DNA of 6,330 nt from Desulfobulbaceae bacterium (GCA_024763115.1 JANTGB010000138.1:1-6330); one strand, 5' to 3'. Shown: positions 1 through 6,192, counted from the first letter of the stretch. The notes: generated by a model from the sequence alone, not told the origin. A program made the numbers and translations.

Positions 1-37
1 GTGCCTTAGATTCGTTCGTTTGGGACTTCGAAGCATA
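1..37 (+). repeat. Left copy of 37-bp terminal direct repeat
   Basis: Bases 1-37 are identical, in the same orientation, to the last 37 bases (6294-6330). An exact repeat that runs to both sequence ends is what an assembler leaves when it closes a circle or breaks at a repeated element. It is also one arm of the hairpin described at 1-95, so it belongs to a palindromic element rather than to unique sequence. The identity is seen directly; the cause is inferred. Confidence 0.95.
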
Positions 38-95
38 CTTGTGCTATTCGAGAAGGCCCAAACGGGCGAAGATGAGGTGCTGGTGAACGCTTACA
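1..95. repeat. Long imperfect inverted repeat (palindromic element)
   Basis: Bases 1-32 pair with 47-80 around a loop of 14 nt (33-46). Of 32 aligned positions, 24 are Watson-Crick pairs, 5 are G-T wobbles and 3 are mismatches; the right arm has 2 extra bases near the loop. If the sequence end (6279-6293) is joined in front of base 1, the stem gains 15 more positions against 81-95, 14 of them Watson-Crick and one wobble, giving about 47 positions. The high share of wobbles suggests the fold matters as RNA or single-stranded DNA. Possible identities are a REP/REPIN-like or MITE-like dispersed element. No transposase gene is present, and the family was not recognised. Confidence 0.8.
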
Positions 96-174
96 AAGGT
101 TCAAAGTTCAGGGTTCAAGGTTACTGGAAGCCTGGAGATAACGGGTATCCTCTAAACTCTGAACCTTGAACCTT
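96..174. repeat. Inverted pair of GTTCAAG-type 7-nt arrays
   Basis: Left arm: from 96, four consecutive 7-nt units read AAGGTTC, AAAGTTC, AGGGTTC and AAGGTTA. Right arm: the reverse complement of 154-181 gives CACGTTT, AAGGTTC, AAGGTTC and AGAGTTT. As a hairpin, 96-115 pairs with 155-174 over 20 positions, with one G-T wobble and one A-C mismatch, around a 39-nt loop. The 7-nt period rules out a coding function. It starts one base after the long palindrome ends, so the two may form one composite element. Confidence 0.8.
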
Positions 175-226
175 AAACGTGACTCCGGGCAAATTTACAG
201 CAGAATGTCCAGAAAACAGCATTAAT

Positions 227-256
227 TTTACGATTATTTAACGAGGTCTGTATAAT
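227..256 (+). promoter_or_regulatory. Predicted sigma70-type promoter for the SPOR-argA-secA-argJ operon
   Basis: A perfect -10 hexamer TATAAT lies at 251-256, preceded after an 18-nt spacer by TTTACG at 227-232, a 4-of-6 match to the -35 consensus. Transcription would start near 262-264, giving a leader of about 60 nt that consists almost wholly of the 7-nt array. The -10 sits inside a perfect 12-bp palindrome, TATAATATTATA at 251-262, so a second TATAAT faces the opposite way. No -35-like sequence was found for the reverse direction. It is the best promoter match upstream of the operon. Confidence 0.6.
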
Positions 257-268
257 ATTATATTAACT

Positions 269-324
269 TCTGTCCTCTGTCCTCTGTCCTCCGGCTTCCG
301 GCTTCTGATTTCCGACCTCTGACA
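269..324 (+). repeat. Eight-unit degenerate 7-nt tandem array abutting a start codon
   Basis: Eight consecutive 7-nt units occur without gaps: TCTGTCC three times, TCCGGCT twice, then TCTGATT, TCCGACC and TCTGACA. All begin with T-C-T/C-G or T-C-C-G, so the period is exact while positions 3 and 5-7 drift. The final A of the array is the A of the ATG at 324. The array therefore occupies the place where the ribosome binding site of the SPOR gene should be, and it carries no purine-rich Shine-Dalgarno on the plus strand. Such 7-nt arrays are characteristic of intergenic regions in some bacterial lineages; their role is unknown. Confidence 0.9.
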
Positions 325-836
325 TGGCTAAAGCGAAAAAAAGATTTGTCATAAGGCTGGAAATCGGCCTGGGGGGATTGCTGGGACTTGCGGTTCTTGT
401 TTTCTGTATATTCCTCTGGATGTTTTTACTGGGGATATGGGCCGGCCAGACAATTCTTTCACCCTCAGCAGCAGATAATAAAATTACCGCCATGAACCGG
501 CCGGCGACCGATATCCGGCAGAAGGGCAGAGAGTTTACCGTTGATAACGGATCGATTGGAGCCCATTCAGCGGCAAAAGAAAAAAAATCTTCCTTTACCC
601 TGCAGATCGGCGCTTTCCGTGATCCGGTCGAGGCTGCCGGTATGGTTAAAAAATGGCAAAAGCGCTGCTATACTGTTTTTTCAGGGTCAGGTGCGGATGA
701 TGACGATTCGCTGACTCGTGTTTATATCGGGAAATTCAACAATCCGGCCGCAGCTAATGCCGGGGCCGCAGCCCTGGAAGATTCCGACAATATCAAGGCC
801 TATATTACCTTGCTGCCGGAAACTGATTTTAACTGA
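324..836 (+). CDS. Membrane-anchored SPOR-domain protein
   Basis: Protein of 170 residues. A short basic N-terminus (residues 1-11, K/R-rich) is followed by one hydrophobic segment at about 14-39, giving a predicted N-in inner-membrane anchor. A polar, low-complexity linker (about 46-87) leads to a C-terminal SPOR domain at about 90-165, which begins FTLQIGAF and continues with TRVYIGKF, the two beta strands usual for the family. SPOR domains are known to bind glycan strands lacking stem peptides, often at division sites, so an envelope or septal role is likely; the exact partner cannot be seen. The ATG at 324 is the only upstream-most start: an in-frame TGA lies at 306-308 with no start codon between. 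No Shine-Dalgarno is visible because the 7-nt array fills that position. It is first in the operon, 21 nt before argA. Confidence 0.85.
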   Translation: MAKAKKRFVIRLEIGLGGLLGLAVLVFCIFLWMFLLGIWAGQTILSPSAADNKITAMNRPATDIRQKGREFTVDNGSIGAHSAAKEKKSSFTLQIGAFRDPVEAAGMVKKWQKRCYTVFSGSGADDDDSLTRVYIGKFNNPAAANAGAAALEDSDNIKAYITLLPETDFN

Positions 837-857
837 ATACTACCCGGAAATAATTAT

Positions 858-1319
858 ATGATTCGCAACGCCCGCATTGATGATGTAAAAACAATTCATA
901 AACTGTTGGCCTATTTTGCCGGCAAAGGCCTGCTCCTGGGGCGATCGCTCAGCTTGCTGTATGATCAGTTGCGTGATTTTCAGGTTTATGAAGATGAAGA
1001 TACCGGAAAAATTCTCGGGGTCTGCGCTTTGCATATCAGTTGGGAAAATCTGGCGGAAATTCGCTCCCTGGCTGTGGCTGTTGAGGCGCAAAGCCGGGGC
1101 GTCGGTACAGCCCTGGTAACAAGCTGTATCGGCGAGGCGGATTTGTTCGGCATAACGGAAATTTTTACCTTAACTTCCCAGCCGGCTTTTTTTGAACGGT
1201 TGGGATTTCGTCTTATTAATAAGAAAAAACTTCCTCATAAGGTATGGGGTGACTGTCTTCAGTGCCCCAAATTTCCGGACTGCGATGAAGAGGCCCTGAT
1301 ACGCTATAGTAAGAAATAA
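858..1319 (+). CDS. argA: GNAT-family N-acetyltransferase, short ArgA-type N-acetylglutamate synthase
   Basis: Protein of 153 residues forming a single GNAT domain. The acetyl-CoA binding motif A is visible as Q78-S-R-G-V-G-T84 after the strand IRSLAVAV (68-75), and FFERLGF at 111-117 is the usual C-terminal GNAT strand-turn. The tail LPHKVWGDC at 125-133, followed by C136 and C142, is characteristic of the short ArgA-like acetyltransferases that lack the amino-acid-kinase domain of classical ArgA. These catalyse transfer of acetyl from acetyl-CoA to glutamate, the first step of arginine synthesis, in the cytoplasm. argJ two genes downstream supports this role, although substrate specificity cannot be proved from sequence. 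The start ATG at 858 has only a weak GGA at 846-848. The gap to secA is 17 nt, which includes the secA ribosome site. Confidence 0.82.
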   Translation: MIRNARIDDVKTIHKLLAYFAGKGLLLGRSLSLLYDQLRDFQVYEDEDTGKILGVCALHISWENLAEIRSLAVAVEAQSRGVGTALVTSCIGEADLFGITEIFTLTSQPAFFERLGFRLINKKKLPHKVWGDCLQCPKFPDCDEEALIRYSKK

Positions 1320-1320
1320 A

Positions 1321-1326
1321 AAGGAG
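1321..1326 (+). promoter_or_regulatory. Strong ribosome binding site of secA
   Basis: AAGGAG at 1321-1326 lies 10 nt before the ATG at 1337 and just after the argA stop codon. It is the clearest Shine-Dalgarno in the window and fixes the secA start. The spacer (1327-1336) is AT-rich and should be unstructured. Its strength contrasts with the weak or missing sites of the two preceding genes, suggesting secA is translated much better than they are from the same transcript. Confidence 0.8.
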
Positions 1327-1336
1327 TAAATTATAT

Positions 1337-3877
1337 ATGTTAGCTAAAGTCCTGACCAAGGTATTTGGCAGTAAAAATGACAGGGAGCTGAAAAAAATGC
1401 AGCCCCTGGTAGACGCTATTAACGCCGGGGAAGATGAAGTCAAAAAGCTTGACGATCAGGCTCTCGCTGCCAAAACCGTGGAGTTTAAGGAACGGGTGGC
1501 CAAGGGGGAAAGCCTTGATGATCTGCTGGTTGAGGCCTTTGCCGTGGTTCGGGAGGCAGCCTGGCGCACCCTGGGGCTCAGGCCCTATGATGTCCAGCTC
1601 ATTGGCGGCATTGTTCTTCATCGGGGTAAAATTGCTGAAATGAAAACCGGTGAGGGTAAAACTCTGGTCGCTACCCTGCCGGTCTATCTTAATGCCTTGA
1701 GCGGCAAGGGCGTTCATGTCGTAACGGTTAATGATTATCTGGCCCGCCGTGACCTGGAATGGATGGGGGTGCTGTATAAGTTCCTGGGGCTGTCAGTGGG
1801 GACAATTCTTCACGATATGGATGATGCGGCCCGACAAGAGGCTTATAATGCCGATGTTACCTACGGCACCAATAATGAGTTTGGTTTTGATTATCTGCGT
1901 GACAACATGAAATTTTCCGCCGAAGATTTCTGTCAGCGCGATTTTAATTTTGCCATTGTTGACGAGGTGGACAGTATTCTCATTGACGAGGCCCGGACAC
2001 CGCTGATTATCTCGGGCCCGGCTGATATGTCCATTGAGCTTTACCATCAGGTCAATAAAGTGGTACCCCATTTCAAGGATGAAATTCATTACACGGTTGA
2101 CGAAAAGGCCAGAACCATGGCCATGACCGAGGAGGGCGTGGCTTTAGGCGAAAAACTGCTTGAGGTGGATAATCTGTACGATCCCAAAAATATTGAATGG
2201 CTGCACCATATTACTCAGGCATTAAAGGCCCATGTCCTGTTCAAGCGGGACGTTGATTACCTTGTCAAGGATGGCGAGGTGGTAATTGTCGATGAGTTTA
2301 CCGGGCGTAGCATGCCGGGCCGCCGTTTCAGCGAAGGGCTGCATCAGGCCCTGGAAGCCAAGGAAGGGGTAAAGGTTGAACGGGAAAATCAGACCTTGGC
2401 CTCCATTACCTTTCAGAATTATTTCCGCATGTATGACAAGCTGGCAGGCATGACCGGTACTGCCGATACCGAGGCAGTGGAATTCGACAAGATTTATAAT
2501 CTTGATGTTGCGGTAATTCCCACTCATCATCCCATGATCAGGGATGATTTCGCTGATGTAATTTATAAAAATGAGGCGGCAAAATACCGGGCCGTGATTA
2601 AGGAGATCAAGGATCTGCACAAAAAAGGGCAGCCTGTGCTGGTGGGCACCATAAGTATTGATGTTTCTGAAAAGATTTCCCGGATGCTGGCCAAGGATAA
2701 AATCAAGCATTCAGTGCTTAATGCCAAGCATCATGACAAGGAAGCCGAGATTATTGCCGAGGCCGGACAAAAAGGGCGGGTCACCATTGCCACCAACATG
2801 GCGGGCCGGGGTACGGACATTAAACTCGGTGAGGGCGTGGCTGAACTCGGGGGCCTGCATATTCTCGGTACCAGCCGCCACGAATCCCGCCGGATAGACA
2901 ATCAGTTGCGGGGCCGTTCCGGCCGCCAGGGCGATCCTGGTTCTTCCCGGTTTTATCTTTCCCTGGAAGATGATCTGCTCCGTATTTTCGGTTCTGATCG
3001 AATTTCCGGAATCATGGATAAACTGGGTATGGAGGAGGATGAGCCTATTGAACATTCCATGATCTCCAAGGCCATTGAAAATGCTCAGCGCAAGGTTGAA
3101 GGCCATAACTTTGATATTCGTAAACATCTGCTGGAATATGATGATGTAATGAATATGCAGCGTGAGGTGATTTATAAACAGCGGCGGCAGGTATTGAGCT
3201 CTGATGATATCAAGAGCGTAATTGATGATATGATTGTTGATCTGGCCGAGGGGATTGCCCAGGAATTTTTTGATGCCAAGATTCCTTCCAAGGACTGGGA
3301 CTGGGAAGGATTGACTGAACGGATGCCGGCGGTTTTCGGACTGGGATGGGAGGCCCCGGCCGAAGACAGGCGGGATGATCTTGATCTTGAATCCCTGGAA
3401 GATCTGCTGGTGGACAGTATCAGGATTGCCTATGACAATAAAGAAGCAGAGGTGGGCCTGGATACCATGCGTCATCTGGAACGGGTTATTTTATTACAGA
3501 TTGTTGATAACCGCTGGAAAGATCATCTGCTCGGCATGGATCATCTTAAAGAAGGAATCGGTCTGCGGGGCTACGGCCAGAAAAATCCCCTTGATGAGTA
3601 CAAGAAAGAAGGCTTTGAGGCCTTTATGGATATGATCGAAGGGGTAAAACAGCAGACTGTCACCACCTTGTTCCGCATTCAGCTGGCTCGTGAAGATGAG
3701 GTTTCCGAGCTTGAACAGGAACAGAGGCGCAAACGGGAACAGGAACTGGAACAGAGCGCTAAATCAGGCGAGGTACAAAAACCTGTGCAGCGTAAGGGCA
3801 AGAAAGTTGGCCGCAATGCCCCTTGTCCCTGCGGCAGCGGCAAGAAATATAAAAAATGTTGTGGCCGAGCTAAATAA
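1337..3877 (+). CDS. secA: SecA, preprotein translocase ATPase
   Basis: Protein of 846 residues, a normal full length for SecA. It is the cytoplasmic and membrane-peripheral motor that hydrolyses ATP to push unfolded preproteins through SecYEG. Visible in order: Walker A MKTGEGKT (102-109); GTNNEFGFDYLRDN (177-190); Walker B IVDEVDSILIDEAR (207-220); the preprotein cross-linking region after about 222; KLAGMTGTA (368-376); the second nucleotide-binding domain with TNMAGRGTDIKLG (486-498) and QLRGRSGRQGDPG (523-535); the helical scaffold and wing region (about 570-780). A charged linker (about 785-822) leads to a zinc-binding SEC-C tail with C830, C832, C841 and C842, which is known in other bacteria to bind zinc and contact SecB and phospholipid. 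No truncation or missing catalytic residue was seen. No SecM-like arrest gene precedes it. It sits inside an arginine-gene operon. Confidence 0.98.
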   Translation: MLAKVLTKVFGSKNDRELKKMQPLVDAINAGEDEVKKLDDQALAAKTVEFKERVAKGESLDDLLVEAFAVVREAAWRTLGLRPYDVQLIGGIVLHRGKIAEMKTGEGKTLVATLPVYLNALSGKGVHVVTVNDYLARRDLEWMGVLYKFLGLSVGTILHDMDDAARQEAYNADVTYGTNNEFGFDYLRDNMKFSAEDFCQRDFNFAIVDEVDSILIDEARTPLIISGPADMSIELYHQVNKVVPHFKDEIHYTVDEKARTMAMTEEGVALGEKLLEVDNLYDPKNIEWLHHITQALKAHVLFKRDVDYLVKDGEVVIVDEFTGRSMPGRRFSEGLHQALEAKEGVKVERENQTLASITFQNYFRMYDKLAGMTGTADTEAVEFDKIYNLDVAVIPTHHPMIRDDFADVIYKNEAAKYRAVIKEIKDLHKKGQPVLVGTISIDVSEKISRMLAKDKIKHSVLNAKHHDKEAEIIAEAGQKGRVTIATNMAGRGTDIKLGEGVAELGGLHILGTSRHESRRIDNQLRGRSGRQGDPGSSRFYLSLEDDLLRIFGSDRISGIMDKLGMEEDEPIEHSMISKAIENAQRKVEGHNFDIRKHLLEYDDVMNMQREVIYKQRRQVLSSDDIKSVIDDMIVDLAEGIAQEFFDAKIPSKDWDWEGLTERMPAVFGLGWEAPAEDRRDDLDLESLEDLLVDSIRIAYDNKEAEVGLDTMRHLERVILLQIVDNRWKDHLLGMDHLKEGIGLRGYGQKNPLDEYKKEGFEAFMDMIEGVKQQTVTTLFRIQLAREDEVSELEQEQRRKREQELEQSAKSGEVQKPVQRKGKKVGRNAPCPCGSGKKYKKCCGRAK

Positions 3878-3881
3878 GATC

Positions 3882-3892
3882 GGATGGAAATG
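3882..3892 (+). promoter_or_regulatory. Coupled start region of argJ with two possible ATGs
   Basis: The secA stop (3875-3877) is followed after 6 nt by ATG 3884 and by a second in-frame ATG at 3890. Neither has a standard Shine-Dalgarno: the first is preceded by GATCGG, and the second by GGATGGA overlapping the first ATG. Translation probably depends on ribosomes finishing secA (translational coupling). The choice between the two starts changes the protein by only two residues and cannot be settled from sequence. Confidence 0.55.
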
Positions 3893-5071
3893 AGAGTCAA
3901 GGGATATAAAGCTTCTGCCGTAAAGGCGGAAATTCGCGGCCGGGACAGGCTTGATCTGGGTTTGATTTTTTCTGCGGTTCCGGCTGCGGCTGCCGGAGTT
4001 TTTACCACCAGCCTGGTCAAGGCGGCGCCGGTAATTCTCGGCCGGGAGAAATTAAAAAAAGGCCGGGCTCAGGCCATTGTCATTAACAGCTCAATTGCCA
4101 ATGCCTGCACCGGGGCCGAAGGCATGGCAAAGGCGCGGGCCGTGGCTGAACTTGCGGCTGAATCTCTGGATATTTCCAGTGATCTGATCCAGGTTTCTTC
4201 CACCGGAGTAATCGGCGAACAGCTTGATCTTGCCTGTTTTAGCGATAATATGGCTGAACTTGCAGCTGGACTGGGGGAAGACAAGCTGGAGCTTGTAGCC
4301 CGGGCCATGATGACCACTGATACGGTGGAAAAAATTTCTTCCGCCCAGGTAGAAATTTCCGGCCGGAAGGTAAGAATTGTCGGTCTGGCCAAGGGAGCCG
4401 GGATGATCATGCCCAACATGGCTACCATGCTCTGTTTTGTGGTTACTGATGCCGATATTGCGCCTCAATGCCTGCAGACCATGCTGGAAAAGGGCGTGGG
4501 TCGCTCTTTTAATCTTATCACGGTTGACGGGGATACCAGCACCAATGACACTGTCCTGCTGCTGGCTAATGGTATGGCGGGTAATGAGGCCATTAAGTCC
4601 CCTGCGCAGAAAGAGGCGGGAGAATTTCAGCAGGCCCTTGATAAACTGTTGAAAGAACTGGCCCTGAAGATTGTGGCTGACGGCGAGGGCGCGACCAAGC
4701 TTATTACTGTTCGGGTCTGTGGGGCGTTAAACAGCCGGGAGGCGGAGCAGGCGGCCCGGACTGTTGCCAACTCGCCCCTGGTAAAGACTGCCTGTTACGG
4801 CGAAGACCCCAACTGGGGGCGGATTATCGCGGCCCTGGGCCGTTCCGGGATAGATTTTAACCCGGAACATGTTGATATCTTTTTTGATCAGGTGATGATG
4901 GTTAAGGACGGACTGGGCCTGGCTGAAAACGAAAACCAGGCTGCTGAAGTTTTACGGCAGAAAGAATTTACCATTAATATTGATCTTAAGGACGGAGCAG
5001 GGGTTGGAGAAATCTATACCTGTGATTTTTCCCATGATTATGTCAAGATTAATGCGGATTATCGTACCTGA
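3884..5071 (+). CDS. argJ: ArgJ, glutamate N-acetyltransferase / amino-acid acetyltransferase
   Basis: Protein of 395 residues, usual length for ArgJ. It moves the acetyl group from N-acetylornithine to glutamate, closing the acetyl cycle of arginine synthesis; bifunctional forms also use acetyl-CoA. The precursor is known to cleave itself into alpha and beta chains before a threonine, and the site is clear: KGAGMIMPNM (170-179) then A180-T181-M-L, with T181 as nucleophile of the beta chain. The oxyanion-hole motif STGVIG is at 106-111 and the substrate motif DGDTSTND at 215-222. The C-terminus HDYVKINADYRT is typical. The usual NSGNANACTG segment reads NSSIANACTG (68-77), a small variation. 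It follows secA by 6 nt and faces ribF with 2 nt between stop codons. Whether it is mono- or bifunctional cannot be read here; a separate ArgA-type enzyme in the operon is compatible with either. Confidence 0.96.
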   Translation: MEMRVKGYKASAVKAEIRGRDRLDLGLIFSAVPAAAAGVFTTSLVKAAPVILGREKLKKGRAQAIVINSSIANACTGAEGMAKARAVAELAAESLDISSDLIQVSSTGVIGEQLDLACFSDNMAELAAGLGEDKLELVARAMMTTDTVEKISSAQVEISGRKVRIVGLAKGAGMIMPNMATMLCFVVTDADIAPQCLQTMLEKGVGRSFNLITVDGDTSTNDTVLLLANGMAGNEAIKSPAQKEAGEFQQALDKLLKELALKIVADGEGATKLITVRVCGALNSREAEQAARTVANSPLVKTACYGEDPNWGRIIAALGRSGIDFNPEHVDIFFDQVMMVKDGLGLAENENQAAEVLRQKEFTINIDLKDGAGVGEIYTCDFSHDYVKINADYRT

Positions 5072-5073
5072 TT

Positions 5074-6048
5074 TTACTGATTAAATTTTTCCTCACAAGA
5101 CAACTTCACTTCCTGTTTCGCCTTGTTGAGAACCCCCTTTGCCTGTTCAATATCTTTATTAATCTGGGCAACCAGTTCCTCCGGGCCGGAGAATTTTTTT
5201 TCATCCCGGAGAAACTGAAGCAGGTTAACCTTGATCGGCTTGCCGTAGATATCTTCATTAAAATCAAAAATATGGGTTTCGGCTGACAGGGATTCCTCGC
5301 CAAAGGTGGGGTTGTAGCCGATATTCAAGACCCCGCCGTAGCATTTGCAGTCATAGATGACCTGGGTAACATAAACCCCGTGCCGGGGACAGAGATCTTC
5401 CTCGGAAATCTGGAGATTGGCAGTGGGAAAGCCAAGCTCGGCCCCGCCCCGCTGCTTGCCCATCCTGACCTCGCCCCTGATCTGGTAATAGCGGCCCAGT
5501 AATTTTTTGACATCCCGCATCCGTCCCTCGGAAACCAGCTTTCGCACTTCAGTGCTGCTGGCCAGCACCCCGTCAACATAATAGGCTTCGACCACGGTTA
5601 CCGGGAAACCATGCAGCCTGCCCTGTTCCTTTAAAAAATCAATGTTGCCCTGCCGTCCCTTGCCGAAGGCGTAATCATAGCCCACAACCAGCTCTTTGAC
5701 CCCAATTGTTTTTAACAGAACTTCATCAACAAAATCCTGGGCCGAGGTGGTGGCAAGTTCTCTGGTAAAGGGCAGACAGATGAGCACATCAATGTCGGCA
5801 AGTCCAATTAATTCCTGTTTCTGCTCACAGGTTGAAATGAGCTTGATGCCGATTTCCGGCCTTACCACCTTTAACGGATGGGGATCAAAGGTAATGGCCA
5901 CGCTGGTGCCGTTATTCTTATGGGCCCGGTTTACCACCTCGCTGAAGAGGATCTGGTGGCCCATATGTACGCCGTCAAAATTTCCGATAGTAACGTATGG
6001 TTTAGGCAGAGGGCTTTTTATCCGACTTAAGTCTGTATATGTTTTCAT
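5074..6048 (-). CDS. ribF: RibF, bifunctional riboflavin kinase / FAD synthetase
   Basis: Protein of 324 residues from the ATG at 6046-6048. It phosphorylates riboflavin to FMN and then adenylates FMN to FAD in the cytoplasm. The N-terminal FAD synthetase (nucleotidyltransferase) domain shows IGNFDGVHMGHQ (21-32), TFDPHP (53-58), GYDYAFGKGRQGN (123-135) and SSTEVR (164-169). The C-terminal riboflavin kinase domain (about 185-308) shows GKQRGGAELGFPTANL (197-212), NIGYNPTFG (242-250) and ETHIFDF (257-263), whose glutamate is the expected catalytic base. The reading frame stays open upstream to a TTG at 6120, but those 24 residues lack family similarity, so the ATG was chosen. No clear Shine-Dalgarno precedes it. 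Both domains look complete. The lysine- and glutamate-rich tail after about 308 is unremarkable. Confidence 0.96.
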   Translation of the reverse strand: MKTYTDLSRIKSPLPKPYVTIGNFDGVHMGHQILFSEVVNRAHKNNGTSVAITFDPHPLKVVRPEIGIKLISTCEQKQELIGLADIDVLICLPFTRELATTSAQDFVDEVLLKTIGVKELVVGYDYAFGKGRQGNIDFLKEQGRLHGFPVTVVEAYYVDGVLASSTEVRKLVSEGRMRDVKKLLGRYYQIRGEVRMGKQRGGAELGFPTANLQISEEDLCPRHGVYVTQVIYDCKCYGGVLNIGYNPTFGEESLSAETHIFDFNEDIYGKPIKVNLLQFLRDEKKFSGPEELVAQINKDIEQAKGVLNKAKQEVKLSCEEKFNQ

Positions 6049-6185
6049 GAGAAGAACTCGTAGTTTTGCTAAGGGTTCACAGGACACCGAATCTTCCCTG
6101 CACTCTGTAACCAGTTGCAAATACGGTGGTTAGCGAATATCAGGCGCCTGATCTGTGGGTAGTTACCATTAATTTAAATTTTCCG
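6049..6185 (-). promoter_or_regulatory. Structured leader region upstream of ribF
   Basis: Between the predicted promoter and the ribF ATG lies about 137 nt with several inverted repeats. GGTTCACAG (6074-6082) pairs with CTGTAACC (6105-6112) with one bulged base. TAACCA (6108-6113) pairs with TGGTTA (6127-6132), and the two hairpins share 6108-6112, so they are mutually exclusive. A perfect 14-bp palindrome ATCAGGCGCCTGAT follows at 6139-6152 and AATTTAAATT at 6171-6180. The arrangement resembles a regulatory leader, but no known riboswitch consensus was recognised; an FMN element would have been the expectation and was not found. Confidence 0.35.
6139..6152. promoter_or_regulatory. Perfect 14-bp palindrome, candidate operator
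   Basis: ATCAGGCGCCTGAT is a perfect palindrome about 40 bp downstream of the predicted ribF transcription start. Its length and symmetry suit a dimeric repressor, or a short hairpin in the RNA. It could also arise by chance, and no regulator gene is present nearby. Confidence 0.35.
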
Positions 6186-6192
6186 ATACAAC

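Larger units (their letters stand above)
1..323. other. Gene-free left flank made of repeats and a promoter
   Basis: No credible coding region lies in this stretch. From left to right it contains a long imperfect hairpin (1-95), two inverted 7-nt-period arrays (96-174), about 50 nt of unassigned AT-rich sequence (182-226), a sigma70-like promoter (227-256) and most of a second 7-nt array (269-324). A minus-strand reading frame over 263-493 is explained by the array and by antisense of the SPOR gene. The gene expected upstream in related operons, possibly argS, is absent; that expectation is an inference from remembered gene order. Confidence 0.8.

Noticed and set aside
96..324. CRISPR array
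   Set aside because: Units are 7 nt and contiguous with no spacers, and no cas gene is present.
263..493. Minus-strand reading frame of 76 codons
   Set aside because: Its C-terminal part (EAGGQRTEDRS) is the 7-nt array read on the other strand, and the rest is antisense to the SPOR gene. This is a known kind of spurious prediction over such arrays.
2711..3475. Minus-strand reading frame of 254 codons inside secA
   Set aside because: It lies wholly antisense to well-conserved SecA domains, has no recognisable domain, and results from secA codon use.
4069..4468. Two minus-strand frames of 119 and 125 codons inside argJ
   Set aside because: Both overlap each other and the conserved core of ArgJ including the cleavage site; they look like shadow frames with low-complexity Ser/Ala content.
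6070..6115. Cobalamin-riboswitch-like bases (GGGAA then GGTG on the minus strand) in the ribF leader
   Set aside because: Only these two short words match; the remaining conserved B12-box bases and spacing are missing, and ribF is not a usual target.
6049..6120. Extended ribF start at the TTG at 6118-6120
   Set aside because: The extra 24 residues show no RibF similarity, the start codon is rare, and the family normally begins a few residues before the GNFDGVH motif, which fits the ATG at 6048.
5696..6133. Plus-strand reading frame of 145 codons opposite ribF
   Set aside because: It is antisense to the FAD synthetase domain of RibF, whose motifs are intact, and shows no domain of its own.
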